From positions 310,001 through 374,000 of the forward strand of contig NZ_BNBR01000005.1 of assembly GCF_014656055.1 (NCBI RefSeq): a stretch of DNA of 64,000 bases, in the 5' to 3' direction. Both the position numbers and the translations under genes were made by a program. Below are positions 10,093 to 17,916 of the stretch, one piece after another. The stretch is from Streptomyces griseosporeus. GTDB lineage: Bacteria > Actinomycetota > Actinomycetes > Streptomycetales > Streptomycetaceae. Below the pieces are notes generated by a model that was not told the DNA's origin, made no database searches, and saw only the letters and a program-made list of their open reading frames with translations. How positions within the stretch are numbered: position 1 is the first letter of the stretch; each line of letters opens with the position of its first letter.

Positions 10093-10776
10093 ATGCCAGC
10101 AGCCGCCCCGACCGCACCCGCCGACCGGCCCGCCCCCGTGAAGCAGCCCCCCGCCGCCGACCGCGTCTACAGCCACGTCAAGCAGGGCGTCCTCGACCGC
10201 CGCTACGAGGGCGGCACCCTCCTCACCGAGGGCGAGCTGGCCGAGGCCGTCGGCGTCTCCCGCACGCCCGTGCGCGAGGCGCTGCTGCGGCTGGAGGTGG
10301 AGGGGCTGATCAAGCTCTACCCGAAGAAGGGCGCCCTGGTCCTGCCCGTCTCCGCGCAGGAGATCGCCGACGTCGTCGAGACCCGCCTGCTGGTCGAGGA
10401 ACACGCCGCCCGCAAGGCCGTACCCGCCCCCGCCGGGCTGATCGAGCGCCTGGAGGAGCTGCTCGCGAAGCAGAAGGCGCAGGCCGCCGCCGGTGACCTC
10501 GCCGCCGCGGCCGTCACCGACCGCTGCTTCCACGCCGAGATCGTCCGCAGCGGCGGCAACGAGATCCTCTCCCGGCTCTACGACCAGCTCCGCGACCGCC
10601 AGCTGCGGATGGGCGTCGCCGTCATGCACTCCCACCCCGACCGCATCGCCAAGACCCTCGCCGAGCACGAGGAGATCCTCGCGGCGCTGCGCTCCGGCGA
10701 CGCCGAGGCGGCCGTCGGCGTCGTCCACCGGCACGTCGGCTGGTTCTCCCACCTGGCCCGCGGGGAGGTGCGATGA
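10093..10776 (+). CDS. GntR-family (FCD) transcriptional regulator
   Basis: A 227-residue repressor. An N-terminal winged helix contains the family signature VSRTPVREALLRLEVEGLI, and a C-terminal all-helical FCD effector domain includes the metal-ligand-like histidines of DRCFHAEIV, EHEEIL and VHRHV. It overlaps the start of an MFS transporter by 4 bp, so it probably controls that transporter in response to its substrate. The ATG at 10093 has no clear ribosome site; ATG 10063 would add ten residues. The effector is unknown. Confidence 0.88.
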   Translation: MPAAAPTAPADRPAPVKQPPAADRVYSHVKQGVLDRRYEGGTLLTEGELAEAVGVSRTPVREALLRLEVEGLIKLYPKKGALVLPVSAQEIADVVETRLLVEEHAARKAVPAPAGLIERLEELLAKQKAQAAAGDLAAAAVTDRCFHAEIVRSGGNEILSRLYDQLRDRQLRMGVAVMHSHPDRIAKTLAEHEEILAALRSGDAEAAVGVVHRHVGWFSHLARGEVR

Positions 10777-12098
10777 GCTCCGCCTCGTCCGCCCCGTGCG
10801 GCGCCCTGCCCGGCGATCCGCCCGGCGGCCGGCGCGCGATCGCCATGTGGGGCATCGGCGTCTCGGTCTACTTCGTCGCCGTCATCTTCCGGACCTCGCT
10901 CGGCGTCGCGGGACTGGACGCCGTCGAGCGCTTCGACGTCGGCGCCTCCGCCCTGTCCACCTTCTCCATCCTCCAGCTGCTGGTCTACGCCGGGATGCAG
11001 ATACCCGTCGGCCTCCTCGTCGACCGGCTCGGCACCAAGAAGGTCCTGGCCCTCGGCACGGTGCTGTTCACGGCCGGCCAGCTCGGCTTCGCCTTCTCCC
11101 CGTCGTACGGCACCGCCCTCGCCTCCCGCGCGCTGCTCGGCTGCGGTGACGCGCTGACCTTCATCAGCGTGCTGCGGCTGGGCGGGCGCTGGTTCCCGGC
11201 CCGGCGCGGCCCGCTCGTCGCCCAGCTCGCCGGGCTCGTCGGCATGGCCGGCAACCTCGTCTCCACGCTGCTGCTCGCCCGGCTGCTGCACGGCGTCGGC
11301 TGGACCGCGGCGTTCGGCGGCAGCGCGCTGGCCGGGGCCGTGGTGCTGGTGCTGGTGTTCCTCTTCCTGAAGGACCACCCCGAGGGCCACGAGCCCGCGC
11401 CGGTGCCGCACCAGGGCGCCGCGTACGTACGGCGGCAGATCGCCGCCTCCTGGCGGGAGCCGGGGACGCGGCTGGGCCTGTGGGTGCACTTCACCACCCA
11501 GTTCCCGGCGATGGTGTTCCTGCTGCTGTGGGGCCTGCCGTTCCTCGTCGAGGCGCAGGGGCTGAGCCGGGCCACGGCCGGTGAACTGCTCACCCTGGTC
11601 GTGCTGTCCAACATGGTCGTCGGCCTCGTCTACGGCCAGATCGTCGCCCGGCACCACGAGGCCCGGCTGCCGCTGGCGCTCGGCACCGTGGCCGCCACGG
11701 CGCTGCTGTGGGCGGTGACGCTCGGCTGGTCCGCGCTGGCCTCCGCCGACCGGGCGCCGATGTGGCTGCTGCTCACGCTGTGCGTGGTGCTCGGGGCGTG
11801 CGGGCCGGCGTCCATGATCGGCTTCGACTTCGCGCGGCCCGCGAACCCGCCGGAGCGGCAGGGCACCGCGTCCGGGATCACGAACATGGGCGGCTTCGTC
11901 GCCTCCATGACGACGCTGTTCGCGGTGGGCGTGCTGCTGGACGCGACCGGCGACGACTACACCGTCGCGTTCTCCGCCGTGTTCGTGCTCCAGGCGGTCG
12001 GCGTCAGCCAGATCCTGCGGCTGCGCCGGCGGGCGGCCCGCAGGGAGCGGGAGCGGCTGGTGGCGAGCCGGGTGGAGACGGTGCACGTCCCGGCGTAG
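10773..12098 (+). CDS. major facilitator superfamily transporter
   Basis: A 441-residue integral membrane protein with about 12 hydrophobic segments. The MFS loop 2-3 signature appears as GLLVDRLGTKKVL, followed by a long TM5 pattern. Its ATGA start overlaps the stop of the GntR gene, so the two are translationally coupled. The N-terminus is cytoplasmic and the C-terminus ends in a basic Arg-rich tail. The substrate is unknown; sugar-acid or drug efflux families give similar sequences. Confidence 0.87.
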   Translation: MSSASSAPCGALPGDPPGGRRAIAMWGIGVSVYFVAVIFRTSLGVAGLDAVERFDVGASALSTFSILQLLVYAGMQIPVGLLVDRLGTKKVLALGTVLFTAGQLGFAFSPSYGTALASRALLGCGDALTFISVLRLGGRWFPARRGPLVAQLAGLVGMAGNLVSTLLLARLLHGVGWTAAFGGSALAGAVVLVLVFLFLKDHPEGHEPAPVPHQGAAYVRRQIAASWREPGTRLGLWVHFTTQFPAMVFLLLWGLPFLVEAQGLSRATAGELLTLVVLSNMVVGLVYGQIVARHHEARLPLALGTVAATALLWAVTLGWSALASADRAPMWLLLTLCVVLGACGPASMIGFDFARPANPPERQGTASGITNMGGFVASMTTLFAVGVLLDATGDDYTVAFSAVFVLQAVGVSQILRLRRRAARRERERLVASRVETVHVPA

Positions 12099-12135
12099 GC
12101 GAGGCGGCAGGTCGCGCCACGGCGACACCGAGAAG

Positions 12136-12162
12136 CCGGTCGGCCGGTACCGGTCGGCCGGT
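12136..12162. repeat. GC-rich direct repeat between convergent genes
   Basis: Two copies of CCGGTCGGCCGGT (12136-12148 and 12150-12162) overlap a CCGGTACCGG palindrome. They sit between convergent genes and could form a weak terminator, but the stem is not clean. Confidence 0.35.
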
Positions 12163-12169
12163 CAGCCGG

Positions 12170-12994
12170 TCACGGCGTCACCGTGAAGTTGCGCAGGATC
12201 GCCGACGTCAGGTCCGGGTCGCCCTCCACCTTCAGCCGGTCCGCCGCCTGGTCCGGGGTGATACGGCCGCACGCCAGCCGGACGTACGTCTCCCAGTCCA
12301 TGGTGAGCGCGGCCGCCGGGCCGAGCGCGGGGGCCGTCTCCAGCGTGCCGCGGCCCTGGAAGTCGATGCGGATCGTGCGCAGGAACTCCACCGGGCCGTG
12401 CACATCGAAGACGACCGCCGAACTGCGGGGCGCCTGCGCCCGCTCGGCCACCACGTGCGGCAGGGCGTCGAGGAGCACGTCCCGCGCCACGTGCGCGCCG
12501 GGGGAGTCGAGGTTGCCCGGACGGCCGAGAGCGGTGCGCAGGTCCTGCTCGTGCACCCACACGTCGAACGCGTGGTTGCGCATCGACTCCTCCAGCGTCA
12601 GCTCGGTGCCGAGCGGGCCGCGCACCTTGGTGCCCGGGTCGCGGGAGTCGTTCCGCAGCTGGCGGTTGCGGCGGATGATCGTGTACTCCAGCTCGGACGT
12701 CATCTCCGGCGCCGTGTGGTGGCGGCGCACGTCGACCTGCATCTCCATGTAGCGCTGGTGGTCGTTGGTGACGTGGAACAGGTCCCGCGGCAGGGTGTGG
12801 ATCGGGCGCGGGTCGCCGAGCATCTCGCAGTCCAGGCCGATGACATGCGACACGATGTCGCGCACCGACCAGCCCGGGCACGGCGTACGGCGGTTCCAGT
12901 CTGCCTCGACCAGCGGCTGCACCAGCTCGGATATCGCTTCGACGGAGTGGGTCCAGGCATCGGCGTAGGGCTGGAGAGTGGGATGCAGACTCAC
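12170..12994 (-). CDS. maleylpyruvate-isomerase-like mycothiol-dependent family protein
   Basis: A 274-residue DinB-like protein. The N-terminal half resembles the mycothiol-dependent maleylpyruvate isomerase N domain (WSVRDIVSHVIGLD; conserved W, R, D and H), and the C-terminal half resembles an SCP2/MDMPI C-terminal domain. Such actinobacterial proteins are thought to use mycothiol, but their substrates are mostly unknown. GTG at 12994 follows GAGGGG at 8 nt spacing. A much longer frame back to 14092 lies antisense to the nitrilase gene and was rejected. It is divergent from the nitrilase, sharing about 200 bp. Confidence 0.78.
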   Translation of the reverse strand: MSLHPTLQPYADAWTHSVEAISELVQPLVEADWNRRTPCPGWSVRDIVSHVIGLDCEMLGDPRPIHTLPRDLFHVTNDHQRYMEMQVDVRRHHTAPEMTSELEYTIIRRNRQLRNDSRDPGTKVRGPLGTELTLEESMRNHAFDVWVHEQDLRTALGRPGNLDSPGAHVARDVLLDALPHVVAERAQAPRSSAVVFDVHGPVEFLRTIRIDFQGRGTLETAPALGPAAALTMDWETYVRLACGRITPDQAADRLKVEGDPDLTSAILRNFTVTP

Positions 12995-13198
12995 GGAACG
13001 GGACCCCTCGGCGGTCGGTACACGGGCAGGTTGTGGCGGCGTTGCCAGCGGGAGGCGGCACACTCGGCGGGTGTCTCGAAACGCTAAGTTACGCTGCTCT
13101 GAGGCACCCCGGCAGTGCTTTCGTGTGACGATCGTAGGCCTGTGTGGACATCCGTGTGGACGCCCTCGGGGACGGTTCGAGGCCAGGACGGTGGTACT

Positions 13199-13996
13199 GT
13201 GCGCGCTTCCCTCATCCAGATCGCCGTAAGCGAGGACGAATCGGTCGACTCGCGGCGGGAGCGGGCCGCCGCGCTGGTGCGGGAGCAGGCGGGGTCGGCC
13301 GACCTCGTCGTCCTGCCCGAGCTGTGGACCACCGGGGCCTTCGCCTATGAGCAGTTCGGCGCGGAGGCGGAGCCGCTGCGGGGGCCGACGTACGAGGCGA
13401 TGGCCGGGGCGGCCGCCGATGCCGGGGTGTGGCTGCATGCCGGGTCCGTTCCCGAGCGGGACGCCGAGGGGGCGCTGTACAACACGTCGCTCGTCTTCTC
13501 TCCTTCCGGTGAGCTGGCCGCCTCCTACCGCAAGATCCACCGCTTCGGCTTCGACAAGGGTGAGGCCGTGCTGATGGGGGCGGGGCGGGAGCTGGTGACG
13601 GTGCGTCTGCCGTCGACGACGCTGGGACTGGCCACCTGTTACGACCTCCGTTTCCCTGAACTCTTCCGTGGGCTTGTCGACGGTGGTGCCGAGGTGCTGG
13701 TGATTCCGGCGGGGTGGCCGGAGCGGCGGCGGGGGCACTGGACGCTGCTGGCCCGGGCGCGGGCGGTGGAGAACCAGGCGTTCGTCCTTGCGTGTGGAAC
13801 GGCTGGGACGCATGCGGGAGTTCCGCAGGCGGGTCACTCGATCGTGGTGGATCCGTGGGGGGAGGTGCTGGGGGAGGCCGGGGCCGGTGAGGAGGTGCTG
13901 CGGGTGTCCTTCGACGCCGGGAAGGTGGGGGTGACGCGGGAACAGTTCCCGGCGCTGAAGGATCGGGTGTTGGGGGTCGCGGCGCCGCGTCGGTGA
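13199..13996 (+). CDS. carbon-nitrogen hydrolase (nitrilase superfamily)
   Basis: A 265-residue amidase with the Glu-Lys-Cys triad intact: E41 in VLPELW, K112 in YRKIHRFGF and C147 in ATCYDLRFPE. These motif variants resemble the omega-amidase/Nit branch that hydrolyses 2-oxoacid amides, but sequence alone does not fix the substrate. The protein is cytoplasmic. GTG at 13199 is preferred because the family N-terminus (RASLIQIAV) begins there and AGGA lies 10 nt upstream; the frame opens further upstream at 13115. Confidence 0.87.
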   Translation: MRASLIQIAVSEDESVDSRRERAAALVREQAGSADLVVLPELWTTGAFAYEQFGAEAEPLRGPTYEAMAGAAADAGVWLHAGSVPERDAEGALYNTSLVFSPSGELAASYRKIHRFGFDKGEAVLMGAGRELVTVRLPSTTLGLATCYDLRFPELFRGLVDGGAEVLVIPAGWPERRRGHWTLLARARAVENQAFVLACGTAGTHAGVPQAGHSIVVDPWGEVLGEAGAGEEVLRVSFDAGKVGVTREQFPALKDRVLGVAAPRR

Positions 13997-14014
13997 CGTG
14001 TGCCGGTCGGCGTC

Positions 14015-14107
14015 GGTGCGGGCCGGGGGTGGGTCGCGCGGCCCGGCGCTACGGGGTGCCGCTGCGCCCACCCGTGCCGCCCCTGGCGGCACGACTGCCC
14101 GCAGCTA
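14015..14107. repeat. 93-bp dispersed intergenic repeat, copy 1
   Basis: It is nearly identical to 54743-54834 (about three differences over 92 bp). It contains an inner hairpin, GTGCCGCC with GCGGCAC, and outer GGGTGGG/CCCACCC arms. It lies between convergent genes and could act as a terminator. Similar elements recur in intergenic regions of many Streptomyces genomes, from memory. Confidence 0.85.
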
Positions 14108-14116
14108 CGCAGGCGA

Positions 14117-14611
14117 TCAGTCGTCCTCGTCTGATTTTTCCGCCAGTTGGATGACGCACACCGCCACCGCGATCAGCAGCGCCGGGTCCGCGTCGTCGCG
14201 GACGACGTCGAGGCCGTAGGTGTCGCGGACGTGGAGCCAGCGGCGGGAGATGACGGCGAGGAGTTCGCCGTCGTACTCGATGGCGAACTCGCGGTCGAGG
14301 ATCTTGCCGCTGACGTCGAGTTCCGTGCCGTCGACGAGGGAGACGCGGTAGTGGTTGCGGAGCAGCGAGAGGCGTTTGCGGCGGATCCGCGCCAGCGGCT
14401 CCCCGTCCCGCTCGATGACCATGGTGTCGCGCAGCGCGAACATCTTCTGGTGGACGTCGATCAGCACGCGGCCCTGCGTGTCCTTCAGCTCGAAGGTGTC
14501 CCGCAGCCGCATCGCCTTGCCGTCGACGAGGAACACCTTCTCGCCGCGGTCGTCCTCGATCCAGTAGTCGTCGCCGATGCCGAGAAGCCGTTCCCGTACG
14601 AGGTATCTCAT
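14117..14611 (-). CDS. LURP-one/Tubby-C2-like protein
   Basis: A 164-residue beta-rich protein built of repeating strands such as YWIEDDRGEKVFLVDGKAM and RVLIDVHQKM, ending in a hydrophobic helix (LLIAVAVCVIQLAE). This pattern matches LURP-one-related proteins, which adopt a Tubby-like barrel around a central helix. Their bacterial role is unknown; lipid or membrane binding is a guess. Its ATG overlaps the stop of the GlxA-type regulator by 4 bp, so the two are co-translated. Confidence 0.8.
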   Translation of the reverse strand: MRYLVRERLLGIGDDYWIEDDRGEKVFLVDGKAMRLRDTFELKDTQGRVLIDVHQKMFALRDTMVIERDGEPLARIRRKRLSLLRNHYRVSLVDGTELDVSGKILDREFAIEYDGELLAVISRRWLHVRDTYGLDVVRDDADPALLIAVAVCVIQLAEKSDEDD

Positions 14612-15612
14612 GGATTCACCGCTTCCCCGGCGGCCGTGCCGAAACGCCGCCGGTAGGCCGACGGGCTGAGCCCCGTCTCGCGGCGCAGCCGCGCCCGCAG
14701 GTTGGCCGCCGTACCGAGGCCGCTGCGGGCCGCGACCACGTCGAGCCGTTCCTCGCCGCGTTCGATGAGCCGCCGGGCGAGGGTGACACGCTCGCCGATC
14801 AGCCAGGCCAGCGGCGTCGTACCGAGCTGGGCGCGGAAGCGCCGGTGGAGCGTGGCGGGGCTGACCCGCGCGCGGGCCGCCAGGTCGGCCACGGTCAGCG
14901 GCTGGTCGAGGCGTTCCTGCGCCCAGGACAGCACCGGCCCCAGCGACTCGTCCCGCACCTCGGGCACCGGCCGCTCCACGAACTGCCGCTGCCCGCCGTC
15001 CCGGTGGGCGGCGAAGACCAGCCGGCGGGAGACCTGGTTGGCGATCTCGGCGCCGTGGTCCTGCCGCCAGATGTGCAGCCCCAGGTCGAGCGCGGCGGCG
15101 CTCCCGGCGGCGGTCAGCACGTCGCCCTCGTCGACGAACAGCACGTCCGGTTCCAGCAGCACCTTGGGATGCAGCTCCCGGAAGTCCTGCTCCCAGCGCC
15201 AGTGCGTGGTGGCCCGCCGCCCGTCCAGCAGCCCCGCCTCGGCGAGCGCGAACGTGCCGGTGCAGAAGCTGACGACGCGTGCGCCCCGCGCGTGCGTGCG
15301 GCGGATGGCGTCCAGGACGGCGGGGACGCGCGGGACGACGTTGTCGGGCCGGCCCGGCACGACGAGCGTGTCGGCCTCGTCCACGGCGTCCAGAGAGGGC
15401 ACCCCGGTCAGGGTGAAGAACCCGTGGTTCATCCGCACCACGCCGTCCGGCGCGCACAGCGTCACCTCGTACGCGGGCCGCTCCAGGCCCAGCTCGGGGC
15501 GGGGCAGCCCGAACAGTTCGGTCGCGACACCGACCTCGAACGGGTTGGTCCCCGTGTCGACGATCACCGCGACCCGGTGGGTGCGCGCCGGTTGAGAGGA
15601 TCCTTGCGGCAT
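14608..15612 (-). CDS. GlxA-type AraC-family transcriptional regulator
   Basis: A 334-residue regulator. An N-terminal DJ-1/PfpI-like domain has the nucleophile-elbow-like segment SFCTGTFALAEAG. A C-terminal pair of AraC helix-turn-helix motifs follows (about 225-325; LTVADLAARARVSPATLHRRF and a second helix pair ending near SPSAYRRRF). It is coupled to the LURP-one-like gene downstream and is divergent from a cupin gene across only 51 bp. The regulator may therefore control both. The ligand is unknown. Confidence 0.9.
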   Translation of the reverse strand: MPQGSSQPARTHRVAVIVDTGTNPFEVGVATELFGLPRPELGLERPAYEVTLCAPDGVVRMNHGFFTLTGVPSLDAVDEADTLVVPGRPDNVVPRVPAVLDAIRRTHARGARVVSFCTGTFALAEAGLLDGRRATTHWRWEQDFRELHPKVLLEPDVLFVDEGDVLTAAGSAAALDLGLHIWRQDHGAEIANQVSRRLVFAAHRDGGQRQFVERPVPEVRDESLGPVLSWAQERLDQPLTVADLAARARVSPATLHRRFRAQLGTTPLAWLIGERVTLARRLIERGEERLDVVAARSGLGTAANLRARLRRETGLSPSAYRRRFGTAAGEAVNP

Positions 15613-15663
15613 GTGCGATTTCTAGCACTCGTCCGCCGGGCGCGCCGCCCCCAGGATGGCGGC

Positions 15664-16080
15664 ATGAACAGCGAACCGCACTCCGGGCCGGTCTCCGAGC
15701 CGATCTCCCTGGCCTCCGCGCTCGGCTCCTTCACCGAGCAGTGGAGCCCGCGCATCGTCACCGCCGTCAACGACTACGACGTCCGCGTCGCGAAGGTCGA
15801 GGGCGACCATGTCTGGCACGTCCACGACCACACCGACGAGTTCTTCCTGGTCCTGAGCGGCGAGCTGCGCATCGGCCTGCGGGAGGCGGCCGGTGAGCGC
15901 ACCGTCGTGCTCCCCCGTGGCTCGGTCTTCACCGTCCCCCGCGGCACCGAGCACAAGCCGTACGCGCCCGTGCCCACCGAGATCCTGCTCTTCGAACCCA
16001 CCGGCACGCTCACCGTCGGCGACCGCCACGAGGACGTGCCCGACCACGTGGACGCGACGACCGGTCATGCGCTGACCTGA
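15664..16080 (+). CDS. small cupin-domain protein
   Basis: A 138-residue single-domain cupin. Motif 1 is HVHDHTDEFFLVLSGEL and motif 2 is PRGTEHKPYAP, giving the usual His/Glu/His metal ligands. It is cytoplasmic with no signal peptide. Its divergent placement opposite the GlxA-type regulator suggests it is a target or ligand sensor of that regulator. The enzymatic role, if any, cannot be told. Confidence 0.85.
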   Translation: MNSEPHSGPVSEPISLASALGSFTEQWSPRIVTAVNDYDVRVAKVEGDHVWHVHDHTDEFFLVLSGELRIGLREAAGERTVVLPRGSVFTVPRGTEHKPYAPVPTEILLFEPTGTLTVGDRHEDVPDHVDATTGHALT

Positions 16081-16164
16081 GCGTGGTGAACATGGCGGAA
16101 CGGGGCGGGCGATTGACGTGATCGTGGATTGTGCTGCCGCCTGGGCTGCCGTGACATAGACGGC

Positions 16165-17283
16165 ATGGAAAGCCCAAGCCCCCGTTTAGAGCCCGAGGAC
16201 GCCTCCGACGCCGCCGAGTTCGTCGAGCTGATGCGGGTGGCGAAGGAGCGGTCCGGACTGACCTACCGGGAGCTGGAGGCCCGGGCGGCGGCCCACGGTG
16301 ACGTCCTGGCCAAGAGCACGCTCGCCAACGCGCTGGCCCGGGACGCCCTGCCCCGGGCCGACCTCGTGGCCGCCTTCGTACGGGCCTGCGAGGGCGAGGA
16401 CCGGGTGCCCGCATGGCTGGCCGCCCGCGACCGCCTCGCCCTGCCCGCCCGGCTCGTCGCGGGCCCGGCGGGCAGCCCAGGCACCGCTGGCACCCCGGGC
16501 ACCGCGGGTGCTCCGGCCGCCCCCCGCACGGCCGGAGCACCCGGCGGTGACCCCCGCCCGGGCGGTGCGACCGGACCCTCCCCCGAAGATCCGGCCGCAC
16601 GTCGCACACCGCGACTGCCGCCCCTGCCGCGGTTGTGGCGCCGTATCCCCCGAGCCTGGCGCCTGCCGCTCGCCGCCGTCGCCGTGGTCACCGGCCTCCT
16701 GCTGGCGGCACTCGGCGCGCGGGAGCTGACGGACCCCGGCACCACGGCGACGGCCGGCGCGGCCCGCGGCACGGCGAGCACGGCCCCACCCGTGCTGCCG
16801 CGCGGCCCAGTGCGGATCCGGCCGGTCCGCTCCCCCGCGCTGTGCCTGACCGACGGCTTCACCCGGGACGGCCGCTACGACTCCCAGGTGGCCGTGCACC
16901 GGACCTGCGCGCAGGCCGTGCCGCCCGTCACCGAGCTGGTGCCGGCCGGCGACGGCACGTACCGCCTGAGCTTCCGGCACCCGAAGCACGGCGTCGGCTG
17001 CCTGGCCGAGCTGACCGGCGAGCGGCTCGCGGGCCTGCTGGAGCCGCGGAACGACTGCTCCTCCGCGACCCGCTTCCGCGTCCTGCGGGCCGCGTCACCG
17101 TCCCCCTCGTCGCCGGCGACGCCCTCCTCGTCAGCCGCCCCCCAGTCGTACGTGCTCACCGTCGACACCCACCGATGCCTGGGAGCCGCAGACCCGGACG
17201 CGGGACCCGGCACCGAGGCGGTCGTCCAGACGTGCGACGGCTCGGCGGCCCAGCGGTACCTGATCGCTGCCGCGAAGGGCTGA
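16165..17283 (+). CDS. HTH membrane protein with ricin-like C-terminus
   Basis: A 372-residue protein. An N-terminal helix-turn-helix-like domain (about 10-85, with KERSGLTYRELEARAAAHG) is followed by a Pro/Ala/Gly-rich linker, one transmembrane helix near 175-195 (LPLAAVAVVTGLLLAALGA), and a C-terminal region with Cys-spaced repeats. That region (ALCLTDGF, GVGCLAEL, HRCLGAADP, VVQTCDGSAAQRY) resembles a ricin-type beta-trefoil lectin. The plan suggests a membrane receptor or one-component regulator reading an outside sugar. Codon 8 (16186-16188) is TTA, implying bldA-dependent translation if ATG 16165 is the start. An upstream in-frame ATG at 16129 is possible. Confidence 0.75.
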   Translation: MESPSPRLEPEDASDAAEFVELMRVAKERSGLTYRELEARAAAHGDVLAKSTLANALARDALPRADLVAAFVRACEGEDRVPAWLAARDRLALPARLVAGPAGSPGTAGTPGTAGAPAAPRTAGAPGGDPRPGGATGPSPEDPAARRTPRLPPLPRLWRRIPRAWRLPLAAVAVVTGLLLAALGARELTDPGTTATAGAARGTASTAPPVLPRGPVRIRPVRSPALCLTDGFTRDGRYDSQVAVHRTCAQAVPPVTELVPAGDGTYRLSFRHPKHGVGCLAELTGERLAGLLEPRNDCSSATRFRVLRAASPSPSSPATPSSSAAPQSYVLTVDTHRCLGAADPDAGPGTEAVVQTCDGSAAQRYLIAAAKG

Positions 17284-17300
17284 GCCGCCCCGACGGCAGG

Positions 17301-17678
17301 TCAGCAGCGGGACGTGGCCCCGCCGTTGCTGAGATAGGCGTCGTAGATCCAGCCCAGGCTGCTGCCGTTGGCGTCGCGCACCCAGGTCCAGGTGTTGCCG
17401 TAGTCGTTGACGACGTAGCAGTCGTAGGTGACGCGGGCGCCCTCGGACACGTATCCGACGGTCGTGCAGGCTCCGTACGGGCCCGTGTGGACGGCGGCGC
17501 TGCCGGACTTGGTGACGGTCCCGGAGCCGGAGTCGTAGTCGTGGTGCGGCCAGTACGCGTTGCCGCAGGTGACCGCGGCGGCCCCGGACCCGGCCGCCTG
17601 GGCGGCGGGTGCGGCGAGGCCGCCCACGACGAGGGCCGCGCCGGCGAGGGTGCCCAGCAGGGCATGACGAACACGCAT
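17301..17678 (-). CDS. small exported SH3-like protein
   Basis: A 125-residue protein. A signal peptide ends near AAQAA (residue 29) and the mature part has six cysteines and an SH3b-like pattern (TGPYGACTTVGYVSEGARVTYDCY, then WTWVRD and LGWIYDAYLS). Such streptomycete proteins are usually secreted and may bind the cell wall. CAGGAG lies 7 nt before the ATG. Upstream is a 19-bp tandem repeat array (17714-17770), and the gene is divergent from the thioredoxin-NHL gene. Confidence 0.82.
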   Translation of the reverse strand: MRVRHALLGTLAGAALVVGGLAAPAAQAAGSGAAAVTCGNAYWPHHDYDSGSGTVTKSGSAAVHTGPYGACTTVGYVSEGARVTYDCYVVNDYGNTWTWVRDANGSSLGWIYDAYLSNGGATSRC

Positions 17679-17713
17679 GCGTTCACTCCTGAAGTCGCTG
17701 TTATGGACTGCCC

Positions 17714-17770
17714 CGGACCGGATCGGTCGGAACGGACTGGATCGGTCGGACCGGACCGGATCGATCGGAC
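17714..17770. repeat. 19-bp tandem repeat, three copies
   Basis: Units at 17714-17732, 17733-17751 and 17752-17770 read CGGACCGGATCGGTCGGAA with one to two changes each, followed by a partial fourth unit. The array lies 36 bp upstream of a small exported protein gene and in the shared region with the divergent thioredoxin-NHL gene. It may be an operator array or a slippage product. Confidence 0.85.
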
Positions 17771-17916
17771 CGGTCGGCCGGGGCGCCCCAGACGCTGCCA
17801 GCGCCCCGCCACCCCCGACAACGGATTCCCCGTGTCCCGGACAGTCCCGGACAACCACGGCCCGCCCCACCTGCGAGGACAGCCCGGCGCCCCGCAGGGG
17901 CTGGCACCCTTGACCC

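Noticed and set aside
12995..14092. Extension of the mycothiol-isomerase-like gene to 14092
   Set aside because: It runs antisense to the nitrilase gene, has low coding bias, and a better GTG with ribosome site lies at 12994.
14117..15628. One 503-residue minus-strand frame across two genes
   Set aside because: The LURP-one-like protein and the 3' end of the GlxA-type regulator lie in different frames; the long frame is only partly coding. The two overlapping genes were called separately.
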